Shown: piece by piece, positions 25,534-33,897 of the stretch
How the letters are laid out: each line of letters begins with the position of its first letter
Position numbering within the stretch: position 1 is the first letter of the stretch
Source of the DNA: an uncultured Dorea sp.
Lineage (GTDB): Bacteria; Bacillota; Clostridia; Lachnospirales; Lachnospiraceae
Direction: 5' to 3'
Assembly (NCBI GenBank): GCA_910585725.1
Contig: CAJUFA010000003.1
Location: 1 to 64,000 of the forward strand
Length of the DNA stretch: 64,000 nt
Made by a program: the position numbers and the translations under genes
The notes under the pieces: model-generated
What the model was told of the DNA's origin: nothing
Database searches by the model: none
Seen by the model: the letters and a program-made list of their open reading frames with translations, nothing else

Positions 25534-26466
25534 TCAACATAATAACAGATAGCCATATATAAGAAGGCTGGTGACCAACGCGGTTGCCAGCTTTTCTGCG
25601 ATGTAGGGGAAGAAGGGCAATTTTGCATTCTGTATCATAGATTTGGTCTGCGCGGCAGCGCACCATCCGCCAAAAGCGGCAAGGGTCAGAGTCTGCAGAA
25701 TCTTGGCGTTTGCCGGAAGGCTGCTCTGGCAAATCATCGTCACACCGGTCGTAAGTTCCAGAGAAGGGAGAATCAGGGACTTAAGAAACGGTATACGGAC
25801 AGGAAGCCGTCCGACGAGACAGATACAGATGGAAAAAAGTATGATATATCCGCCGATACGTGTAATCGTTTCGAACCCGTTCATAATGCATGTATCCAGC
25901 GCGCCGGAAAAGTCCTGAGAGTGCAGGGGAGAGTATGGACGGCCGTGCCGGGAGACGTCTTTCGGTATACGGTACAGAAAGCGAAAAATAAAACTCATCA
26001 GGACCGGGGCAGACAGAGTGATGCCAAGGAGCGGCAAGGTCATGGCGGAACGGTTGAGGTTCTGCCATATGATATAGCTTATAATGAACATAGGACTCGT
26101 ATTATTACAGAAAGACAACAGATAACGTCCTTCTTCTTCAGATATGTAGTTCATGTTTAAAAGATCTGCGGTTATCTTGCCTCCCATAGGGCATCCGCAG
26201 AGAAATCCGATCAACACGGCGAAAGAACCGTAGGGCGACACACGAAAAAGACGGCAGAAGACAGGAGACGTGACGCGCGTGATCAGGTCGATTGCTCCTG
26301 TGCGGATCAGAAGATTGGACAAGATAATAAAAGGAAGAAGAGTGGGAAGAACCGTGTCGAACCAGAGTATAAGCCCGCTGCTTGCGCCTTGAAAAGTATT
26401 TTTCGGAAATAAAAGCATACAGATAAAAAGGCCGATCATGCATGTTATAGAAAGCAATTGTTTCAT
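25534..26466 (-). CDS. ylbJ: Sporulation integral membrane protein YlbJ-like
   Basis: 310 residues with about eight hydrophobic helices of the nucleoside-recognition (Gate) family. VLPTLLPFIILSNLL and the cysteine/glycine-rich LIGFLCGCPMGGKITADLL are characteristic of YlbJ/SpoVV. In Bacillus the mother-cell protein sits in the outer forespore membrane and moves dipicolinic acid. The neighbourhood rsmD-coaD-ylbJ is kept, although here ylbJ is on the opposite strand. Its presence suggests the host sporulates or descends from a sporulating lineage. Confidence 0.85.
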   Translation of the reverse strand: MKQLLSITCMIGLFICMLLFPKNTFQGASSGLILWFDTVLPTLLPFIILSNLLIRTGAIDLITRVTSPVFCRLFRVSPYGSFAVLIGFLCGCPMGGKITADLLNMNYISEEEGRYLLSFCNNTSPMFIISYIIWQNLNRSAMTLPLLGITLSAPVLMSFIFRFLYRIPKDVSRHGRPYSPLHSQDFSGALDTCIMNGFETITRIGGYIILFSICICLVGRLPVRIPFLKSLILPSLELTTGVTMICQSSLPANAKILQTLTLAAFGGWCAAAQTKSMIQNAKLPFFPYIAEKLATALVTSLLIYGYLLLC

Positions 26467-26514
26467 GAAATAATATCCTTTGATATTTCTCTTTGATATA
26501 TTCTATGGATTTGG

Positions 26515-26543
26515 TTGATTTTTTATGAAGACTGGCACATAAT
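26515..26543 (+). promoter_or_regulatory. Promoter of pepD
   Basis: TTGATT at 26515 and CATAAT at 26538 are separated by 17 bases, about 60 bases before the pepD start. Confidence 0.65.
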
Positions 26544-26604
26544 AGAGATTATGTACAGGGAATTGTGCATGAAATAGCCCAGGCATAGAAAGAGAGGAAT
26601 AGAA

Positions 26605-28053
26605 ATGGCAGTATTAGAGAACCTTGAACCTCAGAAAGTATTGTATTTTTTTGAGGAGATCTGCAAGATTCCGCATGGAACATTTGATACGAAGCGTATC
26701 AGTGATTATTGTGTTTCCTTTGCAAAGGAACGTAATCTGGAAGTAATTCAGGATGAAATGAACAATGTCATTATCAAAAAACCGGGAACGGCGGGTTATG
26801 AGGATTGTGAACCTGTAATTCTCCAGGGCCATATCGATATGGTGTGTGAAAAGACCGCGGAATCTGCCCATGATTTTAAGACGGACGGATTAGATCTTTA
26901 TATTGAAGACGGATATCTGAAGGCGAAGGACACGACTTTGGGAGGCGACGACGGGATTGCGGTCGCCATGGCGATGGCAGTCTTAGACAGCGACGATATC
27001 CCGCATCCGCCTGTTGAAGCTCTGTTTACCGTAGACGAAGAGGTTGGTATGGGCGGCGCGGACGCGGTTGATCTTTCCCTGCTGAAAGGACGGAAATTGA
27101 TTAATATGGATTCCGAGACAGAAGGAATTCTGACGACCGGCTGCGCGGGCGGTATTCGGTATGAGGTTGTTCTTCCCGTTCAGAAAGAGAAGAGAAGCGG
27201 AAGTAAGATTACTGTTCGGATTCACGGTTTATTGGGAGGACATTCCGGTACGGAGATTCATAAGCAGCGGGGAAACGCAAATAAGATGATGGGACGTTTC
27301 CTGTACCGTCTTGCGAAAGAAGTGTCCTTTTCTTTGATCAGCGTCAACGGCGGGACGAAGGATAACGTGATCACACCTGATACCACGGCGGAGATCATGG
27401 TGGAGAAGGGCAGGGAGAATGTGGTTCATGCCGCGGCGGAAGAGATGGAAAAGATCTGGATTGATGAATTCATGGGAGAAGAGCCCGGACTTAAAGTGGA
27501 TGTTTCCGTATCTGAAGTTTCAGACTGTGAGGCAATGGAGAAGGTTTCAACGGAGCGCGTCGTTTCTTATCTGATGCTTTGCCCGAACGGGCTGCAGGAA
27601 TTTAACAGAAAGATCGAAGGCGTGGTGGAAACTTCGCTGAATCTTGGCGTCCTGGAGACGAAGGAAGACAGGGTGCAGATCATACATCAGATCAGAAGTT
27701 CTGTGGAAACCAGAAAGTATCAGATTAAGGAGCAGTTAGAACAGTGCGTCATGGCTGTGGGCGGAGAAGGCGTCGTTACGAATGAATATCCGGCATGGCA
27801 GTATAATCCAGATTCTGAACTGCGCCAGATCATGGTAGATACTTATAGAGAGCTTTATGGAGAAGAACCGGTCGTGTCGGTGATACATGCCGGTCTGGAA
27901 TGCGGGCTTTTCCTTGGAAAACGTCCGGATCTTGACTGCGTATCCTTCGGTCCGGACGTCATAGACGTACATTCGGTCAACGAAGCTTTGAATCTTGCGT
28001 CTACCCAGAGAGTATGGGATCATTTAAAGGCGATTCTTAAAAATTGTAAGTAA
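26605..28053 (+). CDS. pepD: Aminoacyl-histidine dipeptidase (Xaa-His dipeptidase)
   Basis: 482 residues of the M20 metallopeptidase family, the PepD type. It cleaves dipeptides such as carnosine and other short peptides in the cytoplasm. The metal and catalytic motifs GHIDMVCEK, TLGGDDGIAVA and DEEVGMGGA are visible, with LGGHSGTEIH in the dimerisation domain and GLECGLF near the C-terminus. AGAGAGG lies before the ATG. It is transcribed alone between a promoter and a strong terminator. Confidence 0.95.
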   Translation: MAVLENLEPQKVLYFFEEICKIPHGTFDTKRISDYCVSFAKERNLEVIQDEMNNVIIKKPGTAGYEDCEPVILQGHIDMVCEKTAESAHDFKTDGLDLYIEDGYLKAKDTTLGGDDGIAVAMAMAVLDSDDIPHPPVEALFTVDEEVGMGGADAVDLSLLKGRKLINMDSETEGILTTGCAGGIRYEVVLPVQKEKRSGSKITVRIHGLLGGHSGTEIHKQRGNANKMMGRFLYRLAKEVSFSLISVNGGTKDNVITPDTTAEIMVEKGRENVVHAAAEEMEKIWIDEFMGEEPGLKVDVSVSEVSDCEAMEKVSTERVVSYLMLCPNGLQEFNRKIEGVVETSLNLGVLETKEDRVQIIHQIRSSVETRKYQIKEQLEQCVMAVGGEGVVTNEYPAWQYNPDSELRQIMVDTYRELYGEEPVVSVIHAGLECGLFLGKRPDLDCVSFGPDVIDVHSVNEALNLASTQRVWDHLKAILKNCK

Positions 28054-28073
28054 AAAAAGACGACGTTTATAGG

Positions 28074-28107
28074 AACCGGCTCCGGGAATATGGAGCCGGT
28101 TTTTTTC
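28074..28107 (+). terminator. Rho-independent terminator of pepD
   Basis: A perfect ten-base stem (AACCGGCTCC with GGAGCCGGTT) with an eight-base loop is followed by seven T residues. Confidence 0.95.
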
Positions 28108-28132
28108 ATATAGTAAGAAAAAAAGGTTTTTT

Positions 28133-28849
28133 ATGCAGAGAAAGAAAATAGAAAAACTTCTTATATCTCTTATCATCATTTCACTGTTCACCGTTCTGGG
28201 AACAAATTACCTGAAGGAGAGAGGGCGCTATCATACGCGTCAGCAAAAGACAATTGAGGATCCGGAATTTCGCCGGGACTTTTTCGCAGATTCCATGCGT
28301 CAAAATAAGGAAGAATTATCGGAGGAGTGTAAAACTTTCCTCGAAAATGTGGAAAACGATGTGGATTATTACCCTATTCCAGAATCTATTGTGGATAACT
28401 CTCTGAAAACTTCCTATACAGATGGTTGGATGGTAGAACGAAATTACAAAGGAACCAGCGGTCACGAGGGGACGGATATCATGGCAAACGTTGATAAACG
28501 GGGCGTTTACCCGGTTGTCAGTATGACGGACGGAGTGATTACGAATCTTGGATGGCTGGAAAAGGGCGGTTATCGTGTGGGGATTACCTCAAATAGTGGT
28601 ATTTATTATTACTACGCTCATTTAGACTCCTATGCAGGGCTTAAAAAGGGACAAAAAGTGAGCGCAGGAACGCTGCTGGGATATATGGGCGACTCCGGAT
28701 ACGGACCAGAAGGGACGAAAGGACAGTTTGCGGTACATCTGCACGTCGGAATCTATTCCTTCCAGGAGGGAAAGGAGATAAGTGTCAATCCATATTATGT
28801 TTTATTGTCTTTGGAAGATCGAAAGCTGCAGTATGAATACGGTTTATAA
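28133..28849 (+). CDS. M23 (LytM-type) endopeptidase, membrane anchored
   Basis: 238 residues. A single N-terminal hydrophobic helix (residues ~9-24) anchors it, probably facing outside. After ~70 residues the M23 domain carries HEGTDI (zinc His and Asp), YYYYAHLDSY and the C-terminal HLHVG (catalytic and zinc His), so the active site is complete. It should cut peptidoglycan cross-bridges; sporulation proteins such as SpoIIQ have the same layout, but that assignment needs homology. It lies alone between the pepD terminator and the GH120 promoter region. Confidence 0.85.
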   Translation: MQRKKIEKLLISLIIISLFTVLGTNYLKERGRYHTRQQKTIEDPEFRRDFFADSMRQNKEELSEECKTFLENVENDVDYYPIPESIVDNSLKTSYTDGWMVERNYKGTSGHEGTDIMANVDKRGVYPVVSMTDGVITNLGWLEKGGYRVGITSNSGIYYYYAHLDSYAGLKKGQKVSAGTLLGYMGDSGYGPEGTKGQFAVHLHVGIYSFQEGKEISVNPYYVLLSLEDRKLQYEYGL

Positions 28850-28851
28850 TA

Positions 28852-28885
28852 ACGGATTAGTGCAAAAATAGACGGATCAGTGCAA
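28852..28885 (+). promoter_or_regulatory. 20-bp-phased direct repeat, candidate AraC-type operator before GH120
   Basis: ACGGATTAGTGCAA (28852-28865) and ACGGATCAGTGCAA (28872-28885) match at 13 of 14 positions and are exactly 20 bases apart. The second copy would abut the -35 region of a TAAAAT -10 at 28907-28912 that lacks a good -35. This geometry suits an AraC-family activator; one is encoded two genes on, at 31137. Confidence 0.65.
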
Positions 28886-28945
28886 GCGTAAAGTGTCAAA
28901 AGACGATAAAATGATAAATAAAAGTTGAGCAGGAGGATATATAGA

Positions 28946-30946
28946 ATGAAGATTTATGTTAACTGCGCTGCGCCCAGGCAGGGGAACGGCAGCAAGGAGA
29001 CTCCGTTTAAGTACATCAATGACGCCGCGAAGACGGCGAAACCGGGAGATGAGGTCATCGTTGCTCCGGGGATCTATCGGGAGTCTGTAGATCCGATACA
29101 TGCAGGTACGAAGGAGGCGCGGATTGTTTACCGCAGTGAAGAGCCGTTAGGCGCCGAGATCACAGGAGCAGAGCCTGCCGTTGGATGGGAGAAATATCTG
29201 AATAATGTTTGGATATACCGGGTAGATAACGGTGTGTTCGGAAGCTATAATCCGTACACGACGTTCGTGGGCGGCGACTGGTATTTCGCCCCGGTGGTAA
29301 GACATACGGGAGCCGTCTATCTCAACGACCGTCAGCTTTATGAGACGGAGACTCTGGAAGAATGTATCAGTGGCGAGGTATACGCGCCTTCATGGGAACC
29401 CGAGTGGTCCGTATACAAGTGGTATACCGAGCAGGACGGCAATGAGACGGTAATCTATGCAAACTTCCAGGGAAAGAATCCTAACGAAGAGAAAGTGGAG
29501 ATCAATGTCAGAAGAAATTGTTTTATGCCGTCAAAGACAGGAGTCGGTTATATCACTTTCAGCGGATTTAACGTGAATAAAGCCGCTACCACATGGGCGC
29601 CGCCGGCCGCTTATCAGGACGGCATGATCGGACCTCACTGGTCAAGGGGATGGATCATCGAGGATTGCGAGATCAGCAACAGTAAATGCAGCGGAATCTC
29701 TCTCGGCAAATATTATGATGAAGAGAACGATCATTATTTCACAATGAAGAAGGTAAAGAGTCCGACACAGATGGAGCGGGACGCCGTATGCCGGGGTCAG
29801 TATCATGGATGGACGAAGGAGACGGTGGGAAGCCATATCGTAAGACGCTGCCATATCCACCACTGTGAGCAGACCGGTATTGTCGGTCGTATGGGATGTG
29901 TGTTCAGCCTGATCGAGGACAACCATATCCATCATATCAATAATATGCAGCAGTTAGGCGGGGCGGAGATATCGGGGATCAAGCTTCATGCCGCGATTGA
30001 CGTAGTGATGCGCCGCAACCATATCCATCATTCTACCATGGGTATCTGGACGGACTGGGAAGCTCAGGGGACGCGTATTTCCCAGAATCTCCTTCATGAC
30101 AACCATTCTCCGGAAGGGACGCCGATGGCGGAAGGCGCAATGTGCAGCCAGGATATATTCGTGGAGGTAAGCCATGGTCCCACATTGATTGACAATAACA
30201 TTATGCTTTCCAGAGCATCCGTGCGTATGGCGACGGAAGGCGTGGCATGCGTACATAACCTGATGCTTGGATCATTTACTGCGGTAGGGGCGGGAACCGA
30301 TCATTCCGACGACGAAGCGGGAAGACAGCCGCGTTATACTCCGTATCATATTCGTCACCGTACGGAGGTGGCAGGTTTCAGTACGATACTTCACGGGGAC
30401 GACCGTATCTATAACAACATCTTTGTCCAGAATTACCAGCCGATGGAAGATACGGAAACCGCGAAGGAATTCGGGTATGATAATCAGACGGCAGGAACGG
30501 AAGTTTTTGGAGAATATCCGACCTATGATGAATGGATTGCCAATTTCGAGATGGACAAGCCGGCGGATATGCACAAACTGATGCCGTATCATTTCGGGCA
30601 TCTGCCTGTATGGATCAATGGAAACGCCTACTTTAACGGCGCGAAGGCGTCTGTTAAGGAAAAGTCCAATCTGGTAAACGATCATGATCAGGCGACGGTA
30701 GAACTGGTTGAGCAGGACGGGGAATATTTCCTCAAGACCAATGTCTATGATCTGTTGGGCGAGTTCCAGTCGGGCATTATTAACAGCGATATTCTGGGAT
30801 ATGCTTTTGAGCCTGAACAGAGATTTGAGAATCCGGACGGAACAGAGATTATCTTTACAGAGGATTATCTGGGTGAACACCGGGGTATTTCTGCAATTCC
30901 AGGACCTTTTGCTTCCAAAGAGTCTATCGGAAAGAAAATTTTATAA
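28946..30946 (+). CDS. Beta-xylosidase, GH120 family
   Basis: 666 residues from ATG 28946, which has AGGAGG nine bases upstream; the longer TTG frame is unlikely. No signal peptide, so the enzyme is cytoplasmic. The N-terminus (IYVNCAAPRQGNGSKETPF...INDAAKTAKPGDEVIVAPG) and the central blocks (TIWAPP-like TTWAPPAA, GIKLHAAIDV, IWTDWEAQGTRISQNL, DIFVEVSHGPTLIDNNI) match the GH120 xylosidase of Thermoanaerobacterium as I remember it, a right-handed beta-helix enzyme. Catalytic acids of the family fall in the DWEAQGT region. It releases xylose from xylo-oligosaccharides. The following transport and GH3 genes fit this use. Confidence 0.88.
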   Translation: MKIYVNCAAPRQGNGSKETPFKYINDAAKTAKPGDEVIVAPGIYRESVDPIHAGTKEARIVYRSEEPLGAEITGAEPAVGWEKYLNNVWIYRVDNGVFGSYNPYTTFVGGDWYFAPVVRHTGAVYLNDRQLYETETLEECISGEVYAPSWEPEWSVYKWYTEQDGNETVIYANFQGKNPNEEKVEINVRRNCFMPSKTGVGYITFSGFNVNKAATTWAPPAAYQDGMIGPHWSRGWIIEDCEISNSKCSGISLGKYYDEENDHYFTMKKVKSPTQMERDAVCRGQYHGWTKETVGSHIVRRCHIHHCEQTGIVGRMGCVFSLIEDNHIHHINNMQQLGGAEISGIKLHAAIDVVMRRNHIHHSTMGIWTDWEAQGTRISQNLLHDNHSPEGTPMAEGAMCSQDIFVEVSHGPTLIDNNIMLSRASVRMATEGVACVHNLMLGSFTAVGAGTDHSDDEAGRQPRYTPYHIRHRTEVAGFSTILHGDDRIYNNIFVQNYQPMEDTETAKEFGYDNQTAGTEVFGEYPTYDEWIANFEMDKPADMHKLMPYHFGHLPVWINGNAYFNGAKASVKEKSNLVNDHDQATVELVEQDGEYFLKTNVYDLLGEFQSGIINSDILGYAFEPEQRFENPDGTEIIFTEDYLGEHRGISAIPGPFASKESIGKKIL

Positions 30947-30958
30947 AAGACAGTTTCT

Positions 30959-30994
30959 GGGTAATACTGTTTTCAGTATTACCCGATATTTTTT
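30959..30994 (+). terminator. Rho-independent terminator of the GH120 gene
   Basis: An 11-base perfect stem (GGGTAATACTG with CAGTATTACCC) and a TTTT loop are followed by GATATTTTTT. A further small inverted repeat (CCTGTAC...GTACAGG, 30996-31020) lies just after it. Confidence 0.92.
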
Positions 30995-31038
30995 ACCTGT
31001 ACAGTTAAAATATGTACAGGCAGAATATCCGTTTTGAC

Positions 31039-31067
31039 TTGACAGAACAGACGGTCATTGTTATATA
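31039..31067 (+). promoter_or_regulatory. Sigma-A promoter of the AraC-type regulator
   Basis: A consensus TTGACA at 31039 and TATATA at 31062 are separated by 17 bases, 70 bases before the start codon. Confidence 0.75.
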
Positions 31068-31136
31068 TGAGATATCTTTTAGTTTTCTAATTCTTTGCTT
31101 TGAGAAGCTTGTACGCACAACCAGGAAGGGAGTTCC

Positions 31137-32294
31137 ATGAGACGAGAACAGATTATGCTGAAAACCATAGTAATGCTGACTCAATTGCCAATCCATGTAT
31201 ATGACAGGCAGGGGAAGGAGCTGGAGCAGTATGAGATTATGGAGAGAAACGGGGATGAATATGAAGGCGCTCTTATAAAGGAGATCAACCGGAGACTTAT
31301 GACGGAGGATGTCGTGACGATGGAGTACGATACAGTCCTTCCCGTGAGGATATACGGACTGAGAGGAGAGGAACGCAATTATTTGCTGGGTCCCTTTGCA
31401 TACGGCTCTCTGGACTCAAAGGATATAAAGGCATATATGAGACGCAGGAAGATAGAGGATTTCCCGAGGGTTCAGATCAGAGAAAGCCTGCTTGCCGCCA
31501 ATTTGATTCTAAATGGGATCGCCGGCGGAGGGAGCGGAACGGATATGCTTGAAAGCCGTTCGGATGAGAATGAGGAAATCAGGATGTATTCCCTGGTCAA
31601 TGAAGAGCTGAGGCAAAGTGATAATTTCCAGTCTAATCATACCCACGACGAGGAGAATATCTTGTATCGGTATATTGAGCAGGGAGACGTAGAATATCTG
31701 AGGAAGAATTATGATTATATGTATCTGCGACATCCCATCATCTTGGAGGATGCTCATAAGAATGAAGAATATATGGCGGTAATCGGAATATCGCTGGCCT
31801 CACGCGCCGCTATCAGGGGAGGGCTGACGTCAAAGGAGGGTTTTCTGATTAACGATATCTATCTGAAGAAATTATCTGCATGCAGAACCATCGCAGAGAC
31901 GCATGATCTGTTGAAGGAAGCGTCTCTCTACTGCGCGGCGCAGGTAAGAAAAAAGCTGCGGGCAGGCCGGTGTAATCCCTATGTAGAGAGATGTAAGAAG
32001 CGGATCTTGTCCAGTATGCAGGAGACGGTGGGGGCGGGAGATCTTGCAAAGGAGACGGGACTTTCGATGGATTACCTTTCAAAGCTTTTCAGACGGTATG
32101 AAGGGGTTTCCGTCACGGAATATATCCTGAATGTCAAGATAGAGGCGGCCTGTAATATGCTGAAATATTCGGACAGGCAGATCGGCGCCATCGCAGACTA
32201 CTTAAGCTTCGGCAGTCTGAGCTATTTCAGCAGGGTATTTAAAAAGAAGACGGGAATGTCTCCGCAGCAGTACCGTAAAAATATCTTACGATAA
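31137..32294 (+). CDS. AraC-family transcriptional regulator
   Basis: 385 residues. The C-terminal ~100 residues form the double helix-turn-helix of AraC (AGDLAKETGLSMDYLSKLFR, then IGAIADYLSFGSLSYFSRVFKKKTGMSPQQYRKN). The N-terminal ~270 residues are a long sensory region with no membrane segment, like the large sugar-responsive regulators of Clostridia. It is transcribed from its own promoter between GH120 and the ABC transporter. The phased direct repeat before GH120 is the most likely target. The effector is probably a xylo-oligosaccharide or xylose, inferred from neighbours. Confidence 0.88.
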   Translation: MRREQIMLKTIVMLTQLPIHVYDRQGKELEQYEIMERNGDEYEGALIKEINRRLMTEDVVTMEYDTVLPVRIYGLRGEERNYLLGPFAYGSLDSKDIKAYMRRRKIEDFPRVQIRESLLAANLILNGIAGGGSGTDMLESRSDENEEIRMYSLVNEELRQSDNFQSNHTHDEENILYRYIEQGDVEYLRKNYDYMYLRHPIILEDAHKNEEYMAVIGISLASRAAIRGGLTSKEGFLINDIYLKKLSACRTIAETHDLLKEASLYCAAQVRKKLRAGRCNPYVERCKKRILSSMQETVGAGDLAKETGLSMDYLSKLFRRYEGVSVTEYILNVKIEAACNMLKYSDRQIGAIADYLSFGSLSYFSRVFKKKTGMSPQQYRKNILR

Positions 32295-32310
32295 TCATGC
32301 ATAATCATGC
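32291..32310 (+). repeat. Perfect 10-bp tandem duplication at the AraC gene stop
   Basis: ATAATCATGC occurs twice in a row, and the TAA of the regulator is in the first copy. Confidence 0.9.
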
Positions 32311-32371
32311 ATGAATGCTCGTTTAAAATGTGGAAAATTTCTCCAAGGTAAGATTTTTATAGAAAATAGAC

Positions 32372-32444
32372 ATAATATTTTATGGGCATAAAATATTATT
32401 GATGTTATGATATGCCCATAATACACCCGGTATTAAAATACCGG
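32372..32444 (+). promoter_or_regulatory. Operator-like dyads upstream of the sugar-binding protein gene
   Basis: A perfect 13-base dyad (ATAATATTTTATG-GG-CATAAAATATTAT) spans 32372-32399. Its core TTATGGGCATA recurs inverted as TATGCCCATAA at 32411-32421. A second dyad, CCGGTATT-AA-AATACCGG, lies at 32427-32444, 12 bases before the ribosome-binding site. A weak promoter, TAGACA at 32367 with TAAAAT at 32389, overlaps the first dyad. Confidence 0.6.
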
Positions 32445-32469
32445 AGTCGCATAAGAAGGAGGAAAAGAG

Positions 32470-33810
32470 ATGAAGAAAAGATTTGCAAGGCTTATGGCGC
32501 TCTCCATGGCGGCAGTAATGACTGCGTCACTGGCGGCATGCGGCGGCGGAGGCGGCGACAGTAGCGGAGACGGTGACGGCGGCAGCGATTCAGACGGCAA
32601 GAAAGAAATTACATATTGGAATATCGGGGTTGAGAGCCCAGATAAGGATGTTATCACAAAAGCGGTGGAGAAATTTAATTCAGAGACAGAATCCGGATAC
32701 ACGGTAACGAGCGTACCTACCCAGAACGATACATATAAGGAGAAGTTGGTAGTTGCCATGAGTTCAGGAGAGTGCCCGGATATGTACTCTTGTTGGTCGG
32801 GAGGTCCAATGTATGAATATATAGATTCTGGTTTCGGTCAGCCAATCGACGATCTGTTCAATGCATCTGACATTAAGGATAAGCTGATGGGGTCGGCAGT
32901 CGGTCAGGCTTCCTATAACGGCCATATCTATGCTGTGCCTTATCAGAATGTATCTATGTCTGGTATCTTTTATAATAAAGAAATGTTTGAAAAGTTTAAG
33001 CTGAAAGAACCAGAGACTCTGGCAGATTTGGAAGCGATCTGTGATACTCTGAAAAAAAATGATATTACGCCGTTTGCGTTGGCAAACAGCTCTAAGTGGA
33101 CCGGTTCTATGTACTATATGAATCTTGCCGCACGATATGGCGGACTAGAACCATTTCAGAAAGCGGTTGCCGGAGAAGGGAAGTTCACCGATGAGTGCTT
33201 CATCAAGGCCGGAGAGAAGATTCAGGAGTGGGTTGAAGCCGGGTACTTCCCGGACGGCGTAAATTCCCTGAGTGAGGATGACGGTCAGGCGAAACAGCTG
33301 ATGTATCAGGAAACGGCAGGTATGCTGCTATGTGGTTCCTGGTATACGGGTACATTCGCAACAGACAGCGCTGAATTCTATGAAAAGATCGGATGGTTCC
33401 CATTCCCTGCAATCGAAGAATGTGATGTAGATCCGTCTATTATGATCGGTACGGTTGGCGACCAGTTTATCGTATTCAATTGCGAAGGTGAGAAACTGAA
33501 AGCAGCTTTTGAATGTGCGGAAGCACATCTATCCGATGAAGTTATAGATTTTGAGGTGGAAAACGGAAAGATCCCTCCGATTGTAGGAGTTGAGGATAAG
33601 CTTACGGATTCTGTCACAAAGGAAGTTGTAGAGGCAGCAAACAATGCATCGGAGATTCAATTATGGTATGACCAGTATCTGCCGCCGGCAGTCGCAACTG
33701 CTCACTTAGACGGATTACAGGAGGTATTTGGCCTGACCAAGACGCCTCAGGAGGCTCAGGAAGCTATGCAGAAAGCGATGGATGATTATCTGGCAAATAA
33801 GGCAGAGTAG
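32470..33810 (+). CDS. Sugar ABC transporter substrate-binding lipoprotein
   Basis: 446 residues. The signal peptide ends in LAAC (Cys24), followed by a Gly/Ser/Asp linker. The mature part is a family 1 extracellular solute-binding protein (ITYWNIGVESPDKDVITKAVEKFN; YAVPYQNVSMSGIFYNKEMF; ETAGMLLCGSWYTGTF). It is anchored outside the cell and delivers sugar to the permeases encoded downstream. Family 1 proteins near GH120 and GH3 xylosidases usually bind xylo-oligosaccharides. AAGGAGG precedes the ATG. A hairpin after the stop may leave it more highly expressed than the permeases. Confidence 0.93.
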   Translation: MKKRFARLMALSMAAVMTASLAACGGGGGDSSGDGDGGSDSDGKKEITYWNIGVESPDKDVITKAVEKFNSETESGYTVTSVPTQNDTYKEKLVVAMSSGECPDMYSCWSGGPMYEYIDSGFGQPIDDLFNASDIKDKLMGSAVGQASYNGHIYAVPYQNVSMSGIFYNKEMFEKFKLKEPETLADLEAICDTLKKNDITPFALANSSKWTGSMYYMNLAARYGGLEPFQKAVAGEGKFTDECFIKAGEKIQEWVEAGYFPDGVNSLSEDDGQAKQLMYQETAGMLLCGSWYTGTFATDSAEFYEKIGWFPFPAIEECDVDPSIMIGTVGDQFIVFNCEGEKLKAAFECAEAHLSDEVIDFEVENGKIPPIVGVEDKLTDSVTKEVVEAANNASEIQLWYDQYLPPAVATAHLDGLQEVFGLTKTPQEAQEAMQKAMDDYLANKAE

Positions 33811-33824
33811 AGTGTGTTGACAGG

Positions 33825-33853
33825 AAAGGACTCTGAAAGCAGAGTCCTTTTTT
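33825..33853 (+). terminator. Hairpin between binding protein and permease genes (attenuator)
   Basis: An 11-base stem (AAAGGACTCTG with CAGAGTCCTTT) and AAAG loop are followed by six T residues. Because the permeases follow within 45 bases, it probably acts as a partial terminator. Confidence 0.88.
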
Positions 33854-33897
33854 AAAAGATTTCTGAGAGTGAATTTCGGATAAAGGAGGGGTTAGAA

